A stretch of DNA of 53,622 bases, from assembly GCA_023159155.1 (NCBI GenBank), contig JAJNNX010000096.1, forward strand, positions 1-53,622. The letters are read 5' to 3'. Each line of letters opens with the position of its first letter. Position 1 is the stretch's first letter. Below are positions 25,511 through 35,205 of this stretch, piece after piece. The notes beneath the pieces are model-generated. The model searched no databases. It was not told the DNA's origin and saw only the letters and a program-made list of their open reading frames with translations. Both the position numbers and the translations under genes were made by a program. Source of the DNA: Ustulina deusta. Taxonomy: Eukaryota; Ascomycota; Sordariomycetes; Xylariales; Xylariaceae.

Positions 25511-25915
25511 GTTTTAATAGTTAAAGTTATTAAAAAAAAATCGTAAATTTGTTTAATTTAAATTAAAACAAGTAATATTAGAATTTTCATTTGTTTTAGT
25601 TTTAAAAAAAAAGTTTTATTTATTTGTTATATTAAAGATTATATAAATTAAATATAATATTTATATATTATATAACGTTTATAAAATAAATAAAGCAAAT
25701 TAGTTTTTATTTAAAATTAATATTTTTGTTTAATATTAAAATATTTTAGAAAGTTTTGTTATAATAAAAGATTAAAGGAACACTTATAAAAAATTATAGG
25801 TTTGCTAGCGTTTATATTAAAAATAATATAGGTAAGCTATTCTAGACTTATAACTTATTAAAATAAATAAATATATATATAAGTAAACAGAATATTTTAT
25901 ATATTTAGAATAATT
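25511..25915. other. AT-rich DNA up to the island boundary
   Basis: No gene is visible. Base composition changes sharply to balanced within a few dozen bases around 25915. Confidence 0.5.
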
Positions 25916-26068
25916 AGAAGGAAGAATTAAGGACTAAAGGTCCCGGGGAATCTAGTGATATATATAGTCAGAGAATAGAGTGTACCTAATCTCCACATTC
26001 CAATATAGTGGACCCTACGCTAGTTCCGAAGCAGTTGGTGAAGCTATCTGGAAGTGCCGTATGGGCTA

Positions 26069-26665
26069 GGTGGGAGATGTAACGACTTGGACCGGAAGCA
26101 CTTCGGAAACTGAGTCAGCCGCTCGCACACTTGGTTGTATAGCCAACAGCCCATACAGGCTGGGCCGTTCACATAGACGAAGACATACCGTTTTATGAGC
26201 CCTAGATCCACCGCATCGTCAGACTTCTCTTGGGATTTCTGTATTCCTGATATTACATCCCTTGTTACGAATGAAGCCACAAAAGATGTATGCGATTTCA
26301 TCAATGATGCTAGCTTCTCGAACGCTATTACGAGGTGGTGTCTCTTCCAATAACGAGATTGCGGTGCGGAGATCGTTGTAAAAATAGGAAATGCATGATC
26401 ACGGGCGGAAGCCTAAATAGAGAAGTTGGGGACCAACCCCAGTGGGAGTGATGGGTCTTTCAGGCGCCGTATTTCTACGAGTCTCATATGCTAACGTAGA
26501 AAGGAGGTAATTTACTATAAGCCGTTGAGCTTCTGCTCTGCCATGAAAATACAGTGCGTTGGTGTGTAATATGTATCAGATTGATCTATTACTTTACTGC
26601 GCAGCACTTGGTTGCTTAGACAACGGGTTCCGAAACAGACACAATTGCAAATTCAATGATACTGC
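26069..26665 (-). pseudogene. Decayed coding frame of unknown function
   Basis: On the minus strand one reading frame stays open for 58, 59 and 50 codons, separated by stops at 26576-26578, 26399-26401 (TGA), 26219-26221 (TGA) and 26066-26068 (TAG). A further stop lies at 26594. Between stops the translation looks protein-like, for example YFHGRAEAQRLIVNYLLSTL, then YFYNDLRTAISLLEE and REASIIDEIAYIFCGF. Both TGA stops could come from CGA by C-to-T, and the TAG from CAG. I do not recognise the family. It may be a gene killed by point mutation at the edge of the left AT-rich block. An overlapping minus-strand open frame at 26044-26304 is in another phase and looks less natural. Confidence 0.4.
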
Positions 26666-27762
26666 TCAATCATAGCTTTAACCCACTGTCTCTGTTTGTT
26701 GTTTGCTATCTAGACCTCTTAGAGGCGTATAGTGGTAGCTAATTCTCTAAGAGCTGCTGCTACACTGGGATAAAAGTGTTCGTTGTATTCTCCCTGCCGT
26801 ATTTATCAGTATTTGAAGTAGATGTCCTTTTCTATTACGACGCCGTTGGTTTTCTTAGAGAACCGTAGAACATGCATATTATTCTTCAGCTCAAGCCGCC
26901 CCCGCGCCCCGCGGCTGGCCTCAATTCTTGCTTTGCCAGCTGCCCTGGTGTTGGGCAAATCAAACAAAAAGATCCCGAACTAGTTCCACATTTCTCAAAC
27001 CAAGGTCTGAATTTATAGTTACTTATTATCCAATGTTTATCAAGTTATGCTCTGCGTTAGATGTGCTAAGCACAAACACCTAACAACGAATTTTCGATGT
27101 TGCATATAAGAGAAAGGCGACCGCTGACATCATACGCCGGAGCAAAGCTGAAAAAGGCTGCCACGGATCTCGGGAAAAAAGCAAAATAAGGTCGTAAAGA
27201 GGAGTGCTTGGCGAGAATTGCGTGCCTGAATATTGGGTGGGAGCGTCCCCGCAATCCTGCATCATCGCCGCTAGTCTAGCATCTAAGCGGATTCCGGGGT
27301 AGAGAGCCTATCCCTTCGAGGCAAGAGATTTCCAAAGATCCACATATTAGCTCCAGCTAATGCCGCACGACTTTTTGGGACCATACATCGACAAGATCCG
27401 GAAGACACCTTTGAAACTAGTAAACAGAACCCGGAAGGACGGCATTGGCAGTTGCTGCACAATGTTATGATATGAGAAATCGGCACCCCAGCGATATTAT
27501 AAGCCTGCAAAAGGGGTATCACGAGTTTCAAACACACCAAGGTCACGACTTGGATGCAAGCCTGCTCTCCACATGGCCGTCGGCCCGACGAGCGTCATGC
27601 GGTCTCGTCCATGCCACACTAGCCACAACAGAGGCAGGTTGTGAGGTTATTGTGTTTGTACAACGTTCCATTTCATCTCAGGTACGTAGAAAAAGCAACT
27701 GTAGTGTAAACAATAACACGGGTCTGAGAGAGTCTCAAAGAGGAAAGTGGCGCATTAATTAG
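26666..27762. other. Island DNA with no convincing gene
   Basis: Base composition is balanced. Open frames occur on both strands over the same bases (for example 27445-27762 plus and 27283-27546 minus) and none has a recognisable domain. A short GC-rich stretch lies at about 26892-26925. It probably includes the upstream intergenic region of the arabinofuranosidase gene. Confidence 0.5.
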
Positions 27763-27818
27763 TGCGTGTGCTTCATTCCGAGCAGGTGGGCCATGAAGAA
27801 TATACCTAGTCTGTCACG

Positions 27819-27826
27819 TATATAAG
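27819..27826 (+). promoter_or_regulatory. TATA-like box of the arabinofuranosidase gene
   Basis: TATATAAG lies 118 bp upstream of the ATG, a plausible distance for a fungal core promoter. Confidence 0.5.
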
Positions 27827-27943
27827 GGAAGGGAGGGAAAATACCAGACAGCTTCAAGACATGCACGGTAGCTTCTCTGGCTCGGTGATCGTCTGTAAAA
27901 ATCCACATACTCTCTACCGTCCCATTATCTCAAGTCGTACAAG

Positions 27944-29564
27944 ATGGGTTTTCGAACAGTCCTCGCTCTGACGGCCACGGCCTCGCTGGCCACCGCTGGG
28001 CCCTGCGATATCTACGCATCTGGTGGAACACCCTGCGTCGCTGCACACAGCACCACTCGCGCCCTGGTTAGTAGTCTCCGGAGTCATTGTACACTCTTTA
28101 GAACCTAAAGTTCCTAAACCCGCTGGAGACATGTCCTCTATAAATACGGCCCAGAATAATATTTACTGACCCCGAGTTCTCCAGTACGACGGCTATTCAG
28201 GCTCTCTGTATCAGGTGCTACGCGGGTCAGATAATGCTACGGCCGATATTAGGCCGCGATCTACTAGCGGTGTTGCCAATGCTGCGACCCAGGATAATTT
28301 CTGTAGCGGCTCGACCTGCCTTATCTCTATTATCTATGACCAGTCCGGCGGCGGTAATCACTTGACGCAGGCTCCGCCGGGCGGCGCTGCGAGGGGCCCG
28401 AATAGCAATGGTTTCGACTACCTAGCCGGCGCTCTTGGTGCACCGGTTACGCTAAACGGCCAAAAGGCGTATGGTGTTTTCATCTCGCCTATGACCGGGT
28501 ACCGTAATGATAACCCCAATGGGATACCTCGGGGAGATAATCCGGAAGGTATATACGCGATATTTGACGGCACCCATTATAATACTGGCTGTTGCTTTGA
28601 TTATGGCAACGCTGAAACCAACAATCTTGATACTGGGAACGGTCATATGGAAGCCCTCTATTTCGGTAGCGGCGACGGTTCTGGCCGTGGCACTGGCTCC
28701 GGCCCCGGCCCCTGGATCATGGCGGATCTTGAGAACGGCCTGTTCTCTGGCTCCGATCATATCAATAACCCCGCTGACCCGACGATTAACTATCGATTTA
28801 TTACAGCGACTTTGAAAGGGAAGCCCGGCCAATGGGCAATGCGTGGCGGCGATGCTACTTCTGGATCGCTATCCACCTTTTATGACGGCGGGCGCCCAGA
28901 TGGTGGCTATAGTCCCATGAGCAAAGAAGGCGCCATTATTCTTGGTATTGGTGGTGATAATAGCAACTATGCGCAAGGTACCTTTTACGAAGGTGTGATA
29001 ACTTCCAGTTTCCCATCCGACGATACGGAAAACCGGGTACAAGCCAACATTGTAGCGGCCAGATATGCTACTACATCGCTACAAAGTGGACCTGCGCTTA
29101 ATGTTGGTTCCAGGGTTTCGTTTCGGACTACTACCCCTGGTTTTGATAACCACTATATCGCTCATACCGGTACTGCCGTTAATGCCCAAGTCGTTTCTTC
29201 GTCTAGCGATAGCCTCTTAAAGCAGCGAGCTAGCTGGATAGTCCGTACCGGCCTTGGCAACGGTGCCTGCCTTTCCTTCGAGTCCGTGGACAGCCCTGGC
29301 TCCTTTATCCGCCACTCCAATTATGCGCTTCTAGTTAATAGCAACGATAACAGCAAATTATTCAGCGAAGACGCCACATTTTGTCCACAAGCTGGTATCA
29401 ACGGCCAGGGCAACTCTCTTCGGTCGTGGAGCTACCCCGCCCGCTACTTTAGGCACTATAACACTTTGGTCTATATAGCGGGCAATAGCGGGCCTCACGG
29501 ATTTGACAACCCCCTCCTATTCAACGACGACGCCAGTTTTGTGGTCACAAGCAGCTTCGCTTAG
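27944..29564 (+). CDS. abfB: Alpha-L-arabinofuranosidase B, GH54 with C-terminal CBM42 (two exons)
   Basis: This secreted enzyme removes terminal alpha-L-arabinofuranosyl side chains from arabinoxylan, arabinan and pectin. The exons are 27944-28066 (41 codons) and 28185-29564, giving 500 aa, the usual length of fungal AbfB. Residues 1-18 form a signal peptide (MGFRTVLALTATASLATA), and the mature protein starts GPCDIY. The GH54 domain spans about 19-335. It has the rare vicinal disulfide pair C177-C178 (CCFDYGN). By alignment with the Aspergillus enzyme from memory, the nucleophile is E224 (in DLENG) and the acid/base is D299 (in GGDNSN). Residues 343-500 are the CBM42 beta-trefoil that binds arabinose; the expected ligand aspartates D437 and D490 are present. 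No stop or frameshift is seen, so it appears functional despite RIP-mutated DNA on both sides. Its neighbours are broken genes, so no cluster is apparent. Confidence 0.96.
28067..28184 (+). other. Intron of the arabinofuranosidase gene, 118 bp
   Basis: The donor is GTTAGT, the branch-site candidate is CTGAC (28166-28170) and the acceptor is CCAG. It lies between codons. Splicing joins STTRAL to YDGYSG, as the GH54 family requires. Confidence 0.9.
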
Positions 29565-29614
29565 TCTTCGTGGGGGTCCGACTGAGGCTCTAGTTTGCCT
29601 CGAATTTCACTGGC

Positions 29615-29620
29615 AATAAA
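29615..29620 (+). terminator. Polyadenylation signal AATAAA
   Basis: A canonical hexamer 50 bp after the stop codon of the arabinofuranosidase gene. Confidence 0.6.
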
Positions 29621-29639
29621 CTATGCTATCCTTTGACAA

Positions 29640-32171
29640 ATACACAATACAGTAATGGTTGGGAACGGGCGCTCGGGGGTTGTCTGGCGGTGGAAGCGGG
29701 CCGTGGCGGACTTTGACGTTGAATGTATATATCTATTGCAGTATAGGAGTGGTATAGCTCCGTTCCATCTATCGTTAATTCAAAACGTCTCAGATCTAGA
29801 CCCTGTTTTATCTTCTGAATTCCTTGTTCTGCACGTTCGCTGCCTCCTCAGCACTAGAACAAGGTAGACGGGCGAAAGTGAATGAATGAATTACAATTTG
29901 ATCGGGTATTATATCCTTTTGACTCAGCAGCAGCACATTTGGGCAAGGGTTATAAAGCTAATAAAAACAACATATTTAAATATCCTTCTATTTATTCCTA
30001 ATTTGGACCGTGCTAGAAAAAATCGGTCTCAAAGTGGATGTTGTATTGTTAATAGCTAAATACAGTGGGAATCTGACTGTGCTTTCCCTAACCTTTACGC
30101 ACCCGTACCACTGCTAGACAACAACAATTAATACTAACTATATCCATATAGATGCTATCAAAAAGCCGGCACTGTGTGCTTCTCGAATGTTACTTGTGTT
30201 AGCGGGGAATATAGATCTGATTCCAGGGTTGAGAGAAGTAGTGGTGTCGAATCAGCAGTCACAGGGATATCCGAAACAGGTAAACAGCTCGCTAGTGAAA
30301 TCTAAGCAATCCCGCCAAGCCACTAACCTAGGGAGTTGGCCCTAAGCTCTGGGTCCTGACAGGTGGGCTAGTAGCAATTTGACTACATCGCTGAGTACTC
30401 TCTCATCACCACAACAACGGAGGCTAATAAGATCTGCCGATAGATCTAATTTAGGATCGGCATTGAGCGAAATGGTCCCTTCTTCATCTCAGAATAGGTA
30501 TGTTAAACGCACCGACCATAAGGAGATTGCGATGGTCCATGGCTGGAATGGATTGTTTCTTTGGCCTCGGGACTTCCCAGGCAACGCTGAAAAATCCTAT
30601 GGCACTTGATGCTCCGCTACGAAAGCTGGACAGAAACCCGGAGCTGTTGAACTGGACTTGACTTCAAATTGGTGGACGCGTAGTCTTCGGTCCGTTCTAG
30701 GCAGGTAGTGTTGTAAGATGTGATTTGTATTGAAATCCGGTGTAACTTGCGGCAAGGGGTAAAGCCTATGTCGACAAACCTGTCTCCGCGTTTCTCGACA
30801 GCGGTGGTCTTGTGAGTCGCTAATAGCGCCAAGCGATCGGGTTCTTTGGTCTCGGGACGTTGTCACTCGGGCCCACCTGGGCTGTTGTGGGGCCGTAAGG
30901 TGGCACCCTTTATACACTACCAGTACCTACCTAGGTTAGGTGGGCGGACCAACAAGCAAAATACTGATCTCCTGACCTAGATAAGTAAGTATCCCTAGAT
31001 ACCAACTTTTTCACAGACTTGGCCGCATCTACAATGCATCTACATTCCTAGATGCAACAGTGTATACCTCGGTAAGTAAGGATGATAATTTAAACCTCAA
31101 ATCTAGACTCTAGAATCATTCGGCCACTCAAGTATTGCGTTGCGCAATGAGCAGCATGAAGTTAACAAATCAAATTATATAGCTTATATATTAACTTCTA
31201 TTTCACCATCATACATTTAACTAGTGTTCGCCAAGGCCGTCTACTTAAGCTCTATCTATCTCGGCCCGTGCGTTCATTACAATATCTAAATTGAGAGAAT
31301 AAGGCAGTAACATAAAGAAGGTCAACATAAAGACACCTAATCGATGTAAAGGCGGCAAATTCAGAGCTAACCTAGATGTTGTGAGGATTAGATGATTGTC
31401 TTTTCCTCGATACACTCTGGTAATTACTTCTAGTTTGTGGAGTCGAGGCAAGTGCACAGCAGTACTAATTGGGCAAAGGCTGTCGCGCATTGTCACATAC
31501 CTATCGCGATGAGTCCACAGACCGGGCACTTAGTACCAAGTGTTGATATTGCGTAGAAATGAGAAGCAATTATAGGTACTTCGGTAGTTAGGTTAGTATA
31601 GAAACCTCTAGCACTGGAGGTTTAAGGATCTAGAAGCGGGCAGGTATAGTGCGCGTAAGCACTTGACGGGTAGGAGTAGGACTTATACAGTATTTAGCTC
31701 GCTCGTGTACGGCTATAGTCCTCCATTTACAATACCACAACGACTATCCCCTCCATCCCATCTTCTCCAAACAAGAAGTCCTTTCTCCTACTTGCGTCCT
31801 ATAGATAATTAAGCTCTCTTAATACCACTTGTCTCTTAATACTTGAACACAAAAGAATGATGCTGTTCTTAAAATAAGTAAGGTTTTAAGTGCGCTAGCA
31901 ATCAATTACTTAATCATAGACCAACCTAAGCCACCACAGCATTTTACCCCTCACGGTGGATACCTATCAATTAATTACTATCAATTATCTCTACTACCTT
32001 GACAACATCAATATAGCGACAAAATAAAACACGACAATTAAATTTAATATGCAAGTAAACAAGGTACCTGTCCAGTAAAGTGTTCTAGGATAAATTCCAG
32101 TTGGCTATCTCTAGTATCCCAATAACCACCTATTGAAGCTAGTGCGGAGTGGTCTGTGAGCCACGGATCGC
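29640..32171. other. Island DNA with no convincing gene
   Basis: Composition is balanced to slightly AT-rich. Several short open frames exist on both strands (29655-29867 plus, 30379-30609 plus, 30597-30917 minus) but none shows a domain, codon pattern or start context worth calling. The one frame with a protein-like pattern is listed separately at 31245-31529. Confidence 0.5.
31245..31529 (-). pseudogene. Leucine-rich open fragment, possible gene relic
   Basis: A 94-codon minus-strand frame, directly preceded by a stop, contains spaced leucines (VHLPRLHKLEVITRVYRG, then LALNLPPLHRLGVFML). This resembles the leucine-rich tail of fungal F-box-like proteins. No F-box, start codon context or continuation was found on either side. 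It could be a fragment of a degraded gene or a chance frame. Confidence 0.25.
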
Positions 32172-32212
32172 ATGAAGAACCAGCTGAAAGCTGAAATGAA
32201 TGATATACCTAG

Positions 32213-33615
32213 TGTACCCCGATCTACCATGGGGACTCCTTGGATTTCTCTTCATGTACAAACAACCAAAGCCAATGGATCGAAGGCTTCGAGATGATCA
32301 TGGGTGATCCGATTGAGAGCCGCGAGGCCGCCCAGTGGGTATCGTGAACGTTGATGTTTGGATCTACGGTGCGGACGTCGAGCGCGGCAGGTACCGCCCG
32401 CAGGATCGCTTTCATCGTCTTTTCGTGTCCGCGGACGGCAAAGCTTTGGTCGGCGTATGTGGCTCGTCTAAGGGCAACCGCATCAACTCTTTCGCGCTCA
32501 TCCAATGCGAGGGCGACGGGCCCAGCGGCGAGACTATCGTCTCCGTGCTTATGCCCCCGATGCCTAGCGAGGACGCCGATTTCAAGTGGCACATTCCGAA
32601 GTGGTTTGGTGTGGTGACTAACCGTGGCACACAGGGTATTTTTGGACAGCAGGCGAGCATCGAAGAGGCATGTTCCATCGAGCCGCCTTCTGGCTTTGAT
32701 ATTGTTGATCTTTTCCTTAGCCCGGCCTTCATGAACTGCTAGACTTTGGGTGTTTTAGTCGCACCAACCGCTTCATATTCCACCCCCATACCTCCAGGAA
32801 AGGTTCCACGAGACGAACAAGGTCGTATCTGGGACCCTCAGCCGCCGCCGCCAGAATGGTCTCTTTGCGAGCCGTGTGTGAGCAGTGAAGACAAAGGAAC
32901 AAGGAATTTTGATCCCGACTTTACGCGGCACGATGGCAAGAGCAAGAGCCATGAGTCGGCAACTTACTTGGACCTGACGCACCCTGTTATTTGTTTTCGG
33001 GGCTTATTAGCGGCGCCTGAATGGTGTCACCTCGATGAGATAGGTGGATTCGAGGTGCAATTCGCAAATGGCTCCAGTTGCTTCATCGGAATGCCACTCG
33101 GTGACAATGAGATTCCATTGAACGAAGAGGTCAGGTATGAAGAGTTCTGCGCAGGAATTACTACTGTAGTAGTAGGCGGGCCTCGAATCAGTGGATCGAA
33201 GGTAGACGTAAAAACAAAGAGCGAGCTACAGATGCAGAATAGTGGTCCAGGCAATGAATGGCATCCCGGCGGAAAGGAAGGCGCCCGAATCATTGCCGTC
33301 CATGCCTGGGGTGAGGGCTATTTACACGGTATCTAATTCGAAATGGAAAATGGTAGAAGCTCCCCAAAGTGGGGTAAGGCAGGAGGCGAGCCTAGTATAT
33401 CTTTCAGAACCAATACCGCAAGTGAAAGTAGACCAGCGATACACGACCTTGCACAAAACTTTGTAAATGGTAAAGAAGAAAGAAAGCCTATCGAAGGGAT
33501 TGTGGGCTTAAAGTTTGCTGTACGTAAGAGCTGTAGAATTGGGAGCTCTGGGACCGACATACCTGGACCAGTTACCTTTCCTTCTATTTATTATCTGTGC
33601 GCAAGCTACTATTAG
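32213..33615 (+). pseudogene. Broken gene of unknown function (frameshift plus two in-frame stops)
   Basis: A single plus-strand frame runs from about 32341 to the stop at 33613-33615. It is interrupted only by TAG at 32740-32742 and TAA at 33334-33336. Upstream, 32213-32344 reads well in another phase (WIEGFEMIMGDPIESREAAQ), so a frameshift lies close to 32345. Joined, the protein would exceed 450 aa. The text across each stop is continuous in style: HAWGEGYLHGI, stop, then FEMENGRSSPKWGKAGG. Each stop could arise from a Gln codon by C-to-T before A, the RIP context. I tested introns over both stops: one gave a wrong phase, the other would delete conserved-looking sequence. A possible start is ATG 32172. 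The paired beta-strand and WG pattern near the C-terminus recalls lectin-like folds, but I cannot name the family. Confidence 0.65.
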
Positions 33616-33639
33616 TAGCATTATAGACAACACACTAAA

Positions 33640-34957
33640 AACACTAATAGCGCTAAATTTTAGCTAATCTTTATAAAACATTAAAAATCTAATTAATAAT
33701 AATATTTAATCCCGGCTAAAAAACTTTACTAATATAAAACCTAGCAATATTATTATGCCTAGCTATAATATTTAAAAGAAAATATATAAAAATAATAGCT
33801 ATAAATATAATATTAAAAACTAACTTATAATAAGCTAAGCAAACTAAAATTTAAATAATAAACCTGTTTTTAAAACTTAAAATTTATAAAAGAATTATAA
33901 TAATACTAGTAATAATACTAAATAACTTTATTTAATTTTATAAAAAAAATACTTATATTAATTATAAATAAATAGCTTAAAATATATAAAAATCTTAAAA
34001 TAATACTTTAATATATTAATATATATATAATCTAGAAATAATATTATAATATTTTTATATTTAACTAATATATAAATATAAACTAAAATATTAATACTTT
34101 TATATATAAAAATAACTAAATAAAATATTAAACTTTTTTTTGAACTAATTTAAAAAATAGTATTTTTAATATTAACTAATATATATACTATTTATAGTAC
34201 TAATATAATAATATTTTTTTTTTAAAAACTTATAAAAATATTTATATTTTAATCTATTTAAATAATAAAACAACTAAATTTTATTAAGCAATAATTTATA
34301 TAACTAAAATAATATAAAACATTTAATTTATTAAAACTAAAAAAATAATTAAAACTATTAATTTTATAATAAAAAACAAACTATTTAAAAAATAATAACT
34401 ATAAAAATTAAAATATAAATAAGAACTACTCTAGTTAATATATATATATTATATAAAAATATTAACTTAAAAATAAAAACATAAGTGAAGTAATAGTTTT
34501 TAAAAAGCCCGTATAAAAATTTAAATCATTTTTAACTAGCAAGCTATTTTATAAAACAAATAAAATAAAACTATATTATTTACTACAACCTAAAATACTA
34601 AAAATATTATATAACAAAATTTTATAACAAAAAAGTTTTATATAAAAACTATAATATATAAACTAATTTTTATAACTTTATAAATAATAAAGAATATATA
34701 TTATTACTAAAATATATAAACTATAATAACTACTTATTAAAGCGTAAAAAAATAAATAATATAATAATCTTTTTATTATAAGCTAAAATAAAAACTTTAT
34801 ATTAATAACTATTACTATAAAAAAAAGCAGTAGTAATAAAAAAACTAAAATAATAGGGTAATAAAAAAAAAGCTTTATTAATACTTATAAAATAACTATA
34901 AAAATAATTAAATATAAAAATAATAATTATAACAATTTTATTTTTAAATATAATATC
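33640..34957. other. RIP-degraded AT-rich DNA, unassigned
   Basis: No open frame. Unlike the D, N and B elements, the plus strand here is A-rich, so any former transposon probably read on the plus strand. Isolated GC words (for example AATCCCGGCT near 33710) remain. Confidence 0.5.
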
Positions 34958-35205
34958 TGTTGGAATAACTAGCATTGGTTACAAGCTTATTGTGCAACTT
35001 GCACGGAGTGCGAGTTCACGCTTAGCTTTTGTACAGATGTTAGCCGGACTTCGGCCGGACAAAAAGGACCTTACTTCTCTTTTATTATATTAGTTCATAT
35101 AATAGTATAAGTTTTAATATAAATATAAAAAACTTATGCTTTATATAAATATTTTTTTTTATAAATAATATAATATATAATATACTATATATAGCTTATT
35201 TAATA
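34958..35205. mobile_element. LTR related to the 4878-5178 solo LTR, 248 bp
   Basis: It starts TGTTGGAATAACTAGC and ends GCTTATTTAATA, like the D1 solo LTR, but lacks about 50 bp near the end. Its first 100 bp keep many G and C bases. The flanking five bases (ATATC and CTAAT) do not match, so the insertion has been rearranged or its partner LTR lies in sequence I could not recognise. Confidence 0.75.

Noticed and set aside
1..25900. Mitochondrial origin suggested by the very high A+T content
   Set aside because: The block consists of nested LTR elements with directional C-to-T and G-to-A differences and target duplications, which is nuclear RIP-affected DNA.
27066..27546. Several minus-strand open frames of 60-90 codons
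   Set aside because: They overlap each other in different phases and a plus-strand frame, and none has a recognisable domain.
28452..28832. Minus-strand and alternate plus-frame open frames inside the arabinofuranosidase gene
   Set aside because: They are shadows of a clearly coding exon in other frames.
32224..32732. Minus-strand open frames opposite the pseudogene
   Set aside because: The plus-strand frame is longer overall, continues past each stop in the same phase and has more natural protein composition.
32704..32758. Possible intron removing the TAG at 32740
   Set aside because: The 55-bp length shifts the frame into a short nonsense reading and the donor GTTGAT is poor.
33329..33382. 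Possible 54-bp intron removing the TAA at 33334
   Set aside because: It would keep the frame, but no good branch site is seen and the removed sequence reads as normal protein (FEMENGRSSPKWGK). A point mutation is simpler, though RNA data could overturn this.
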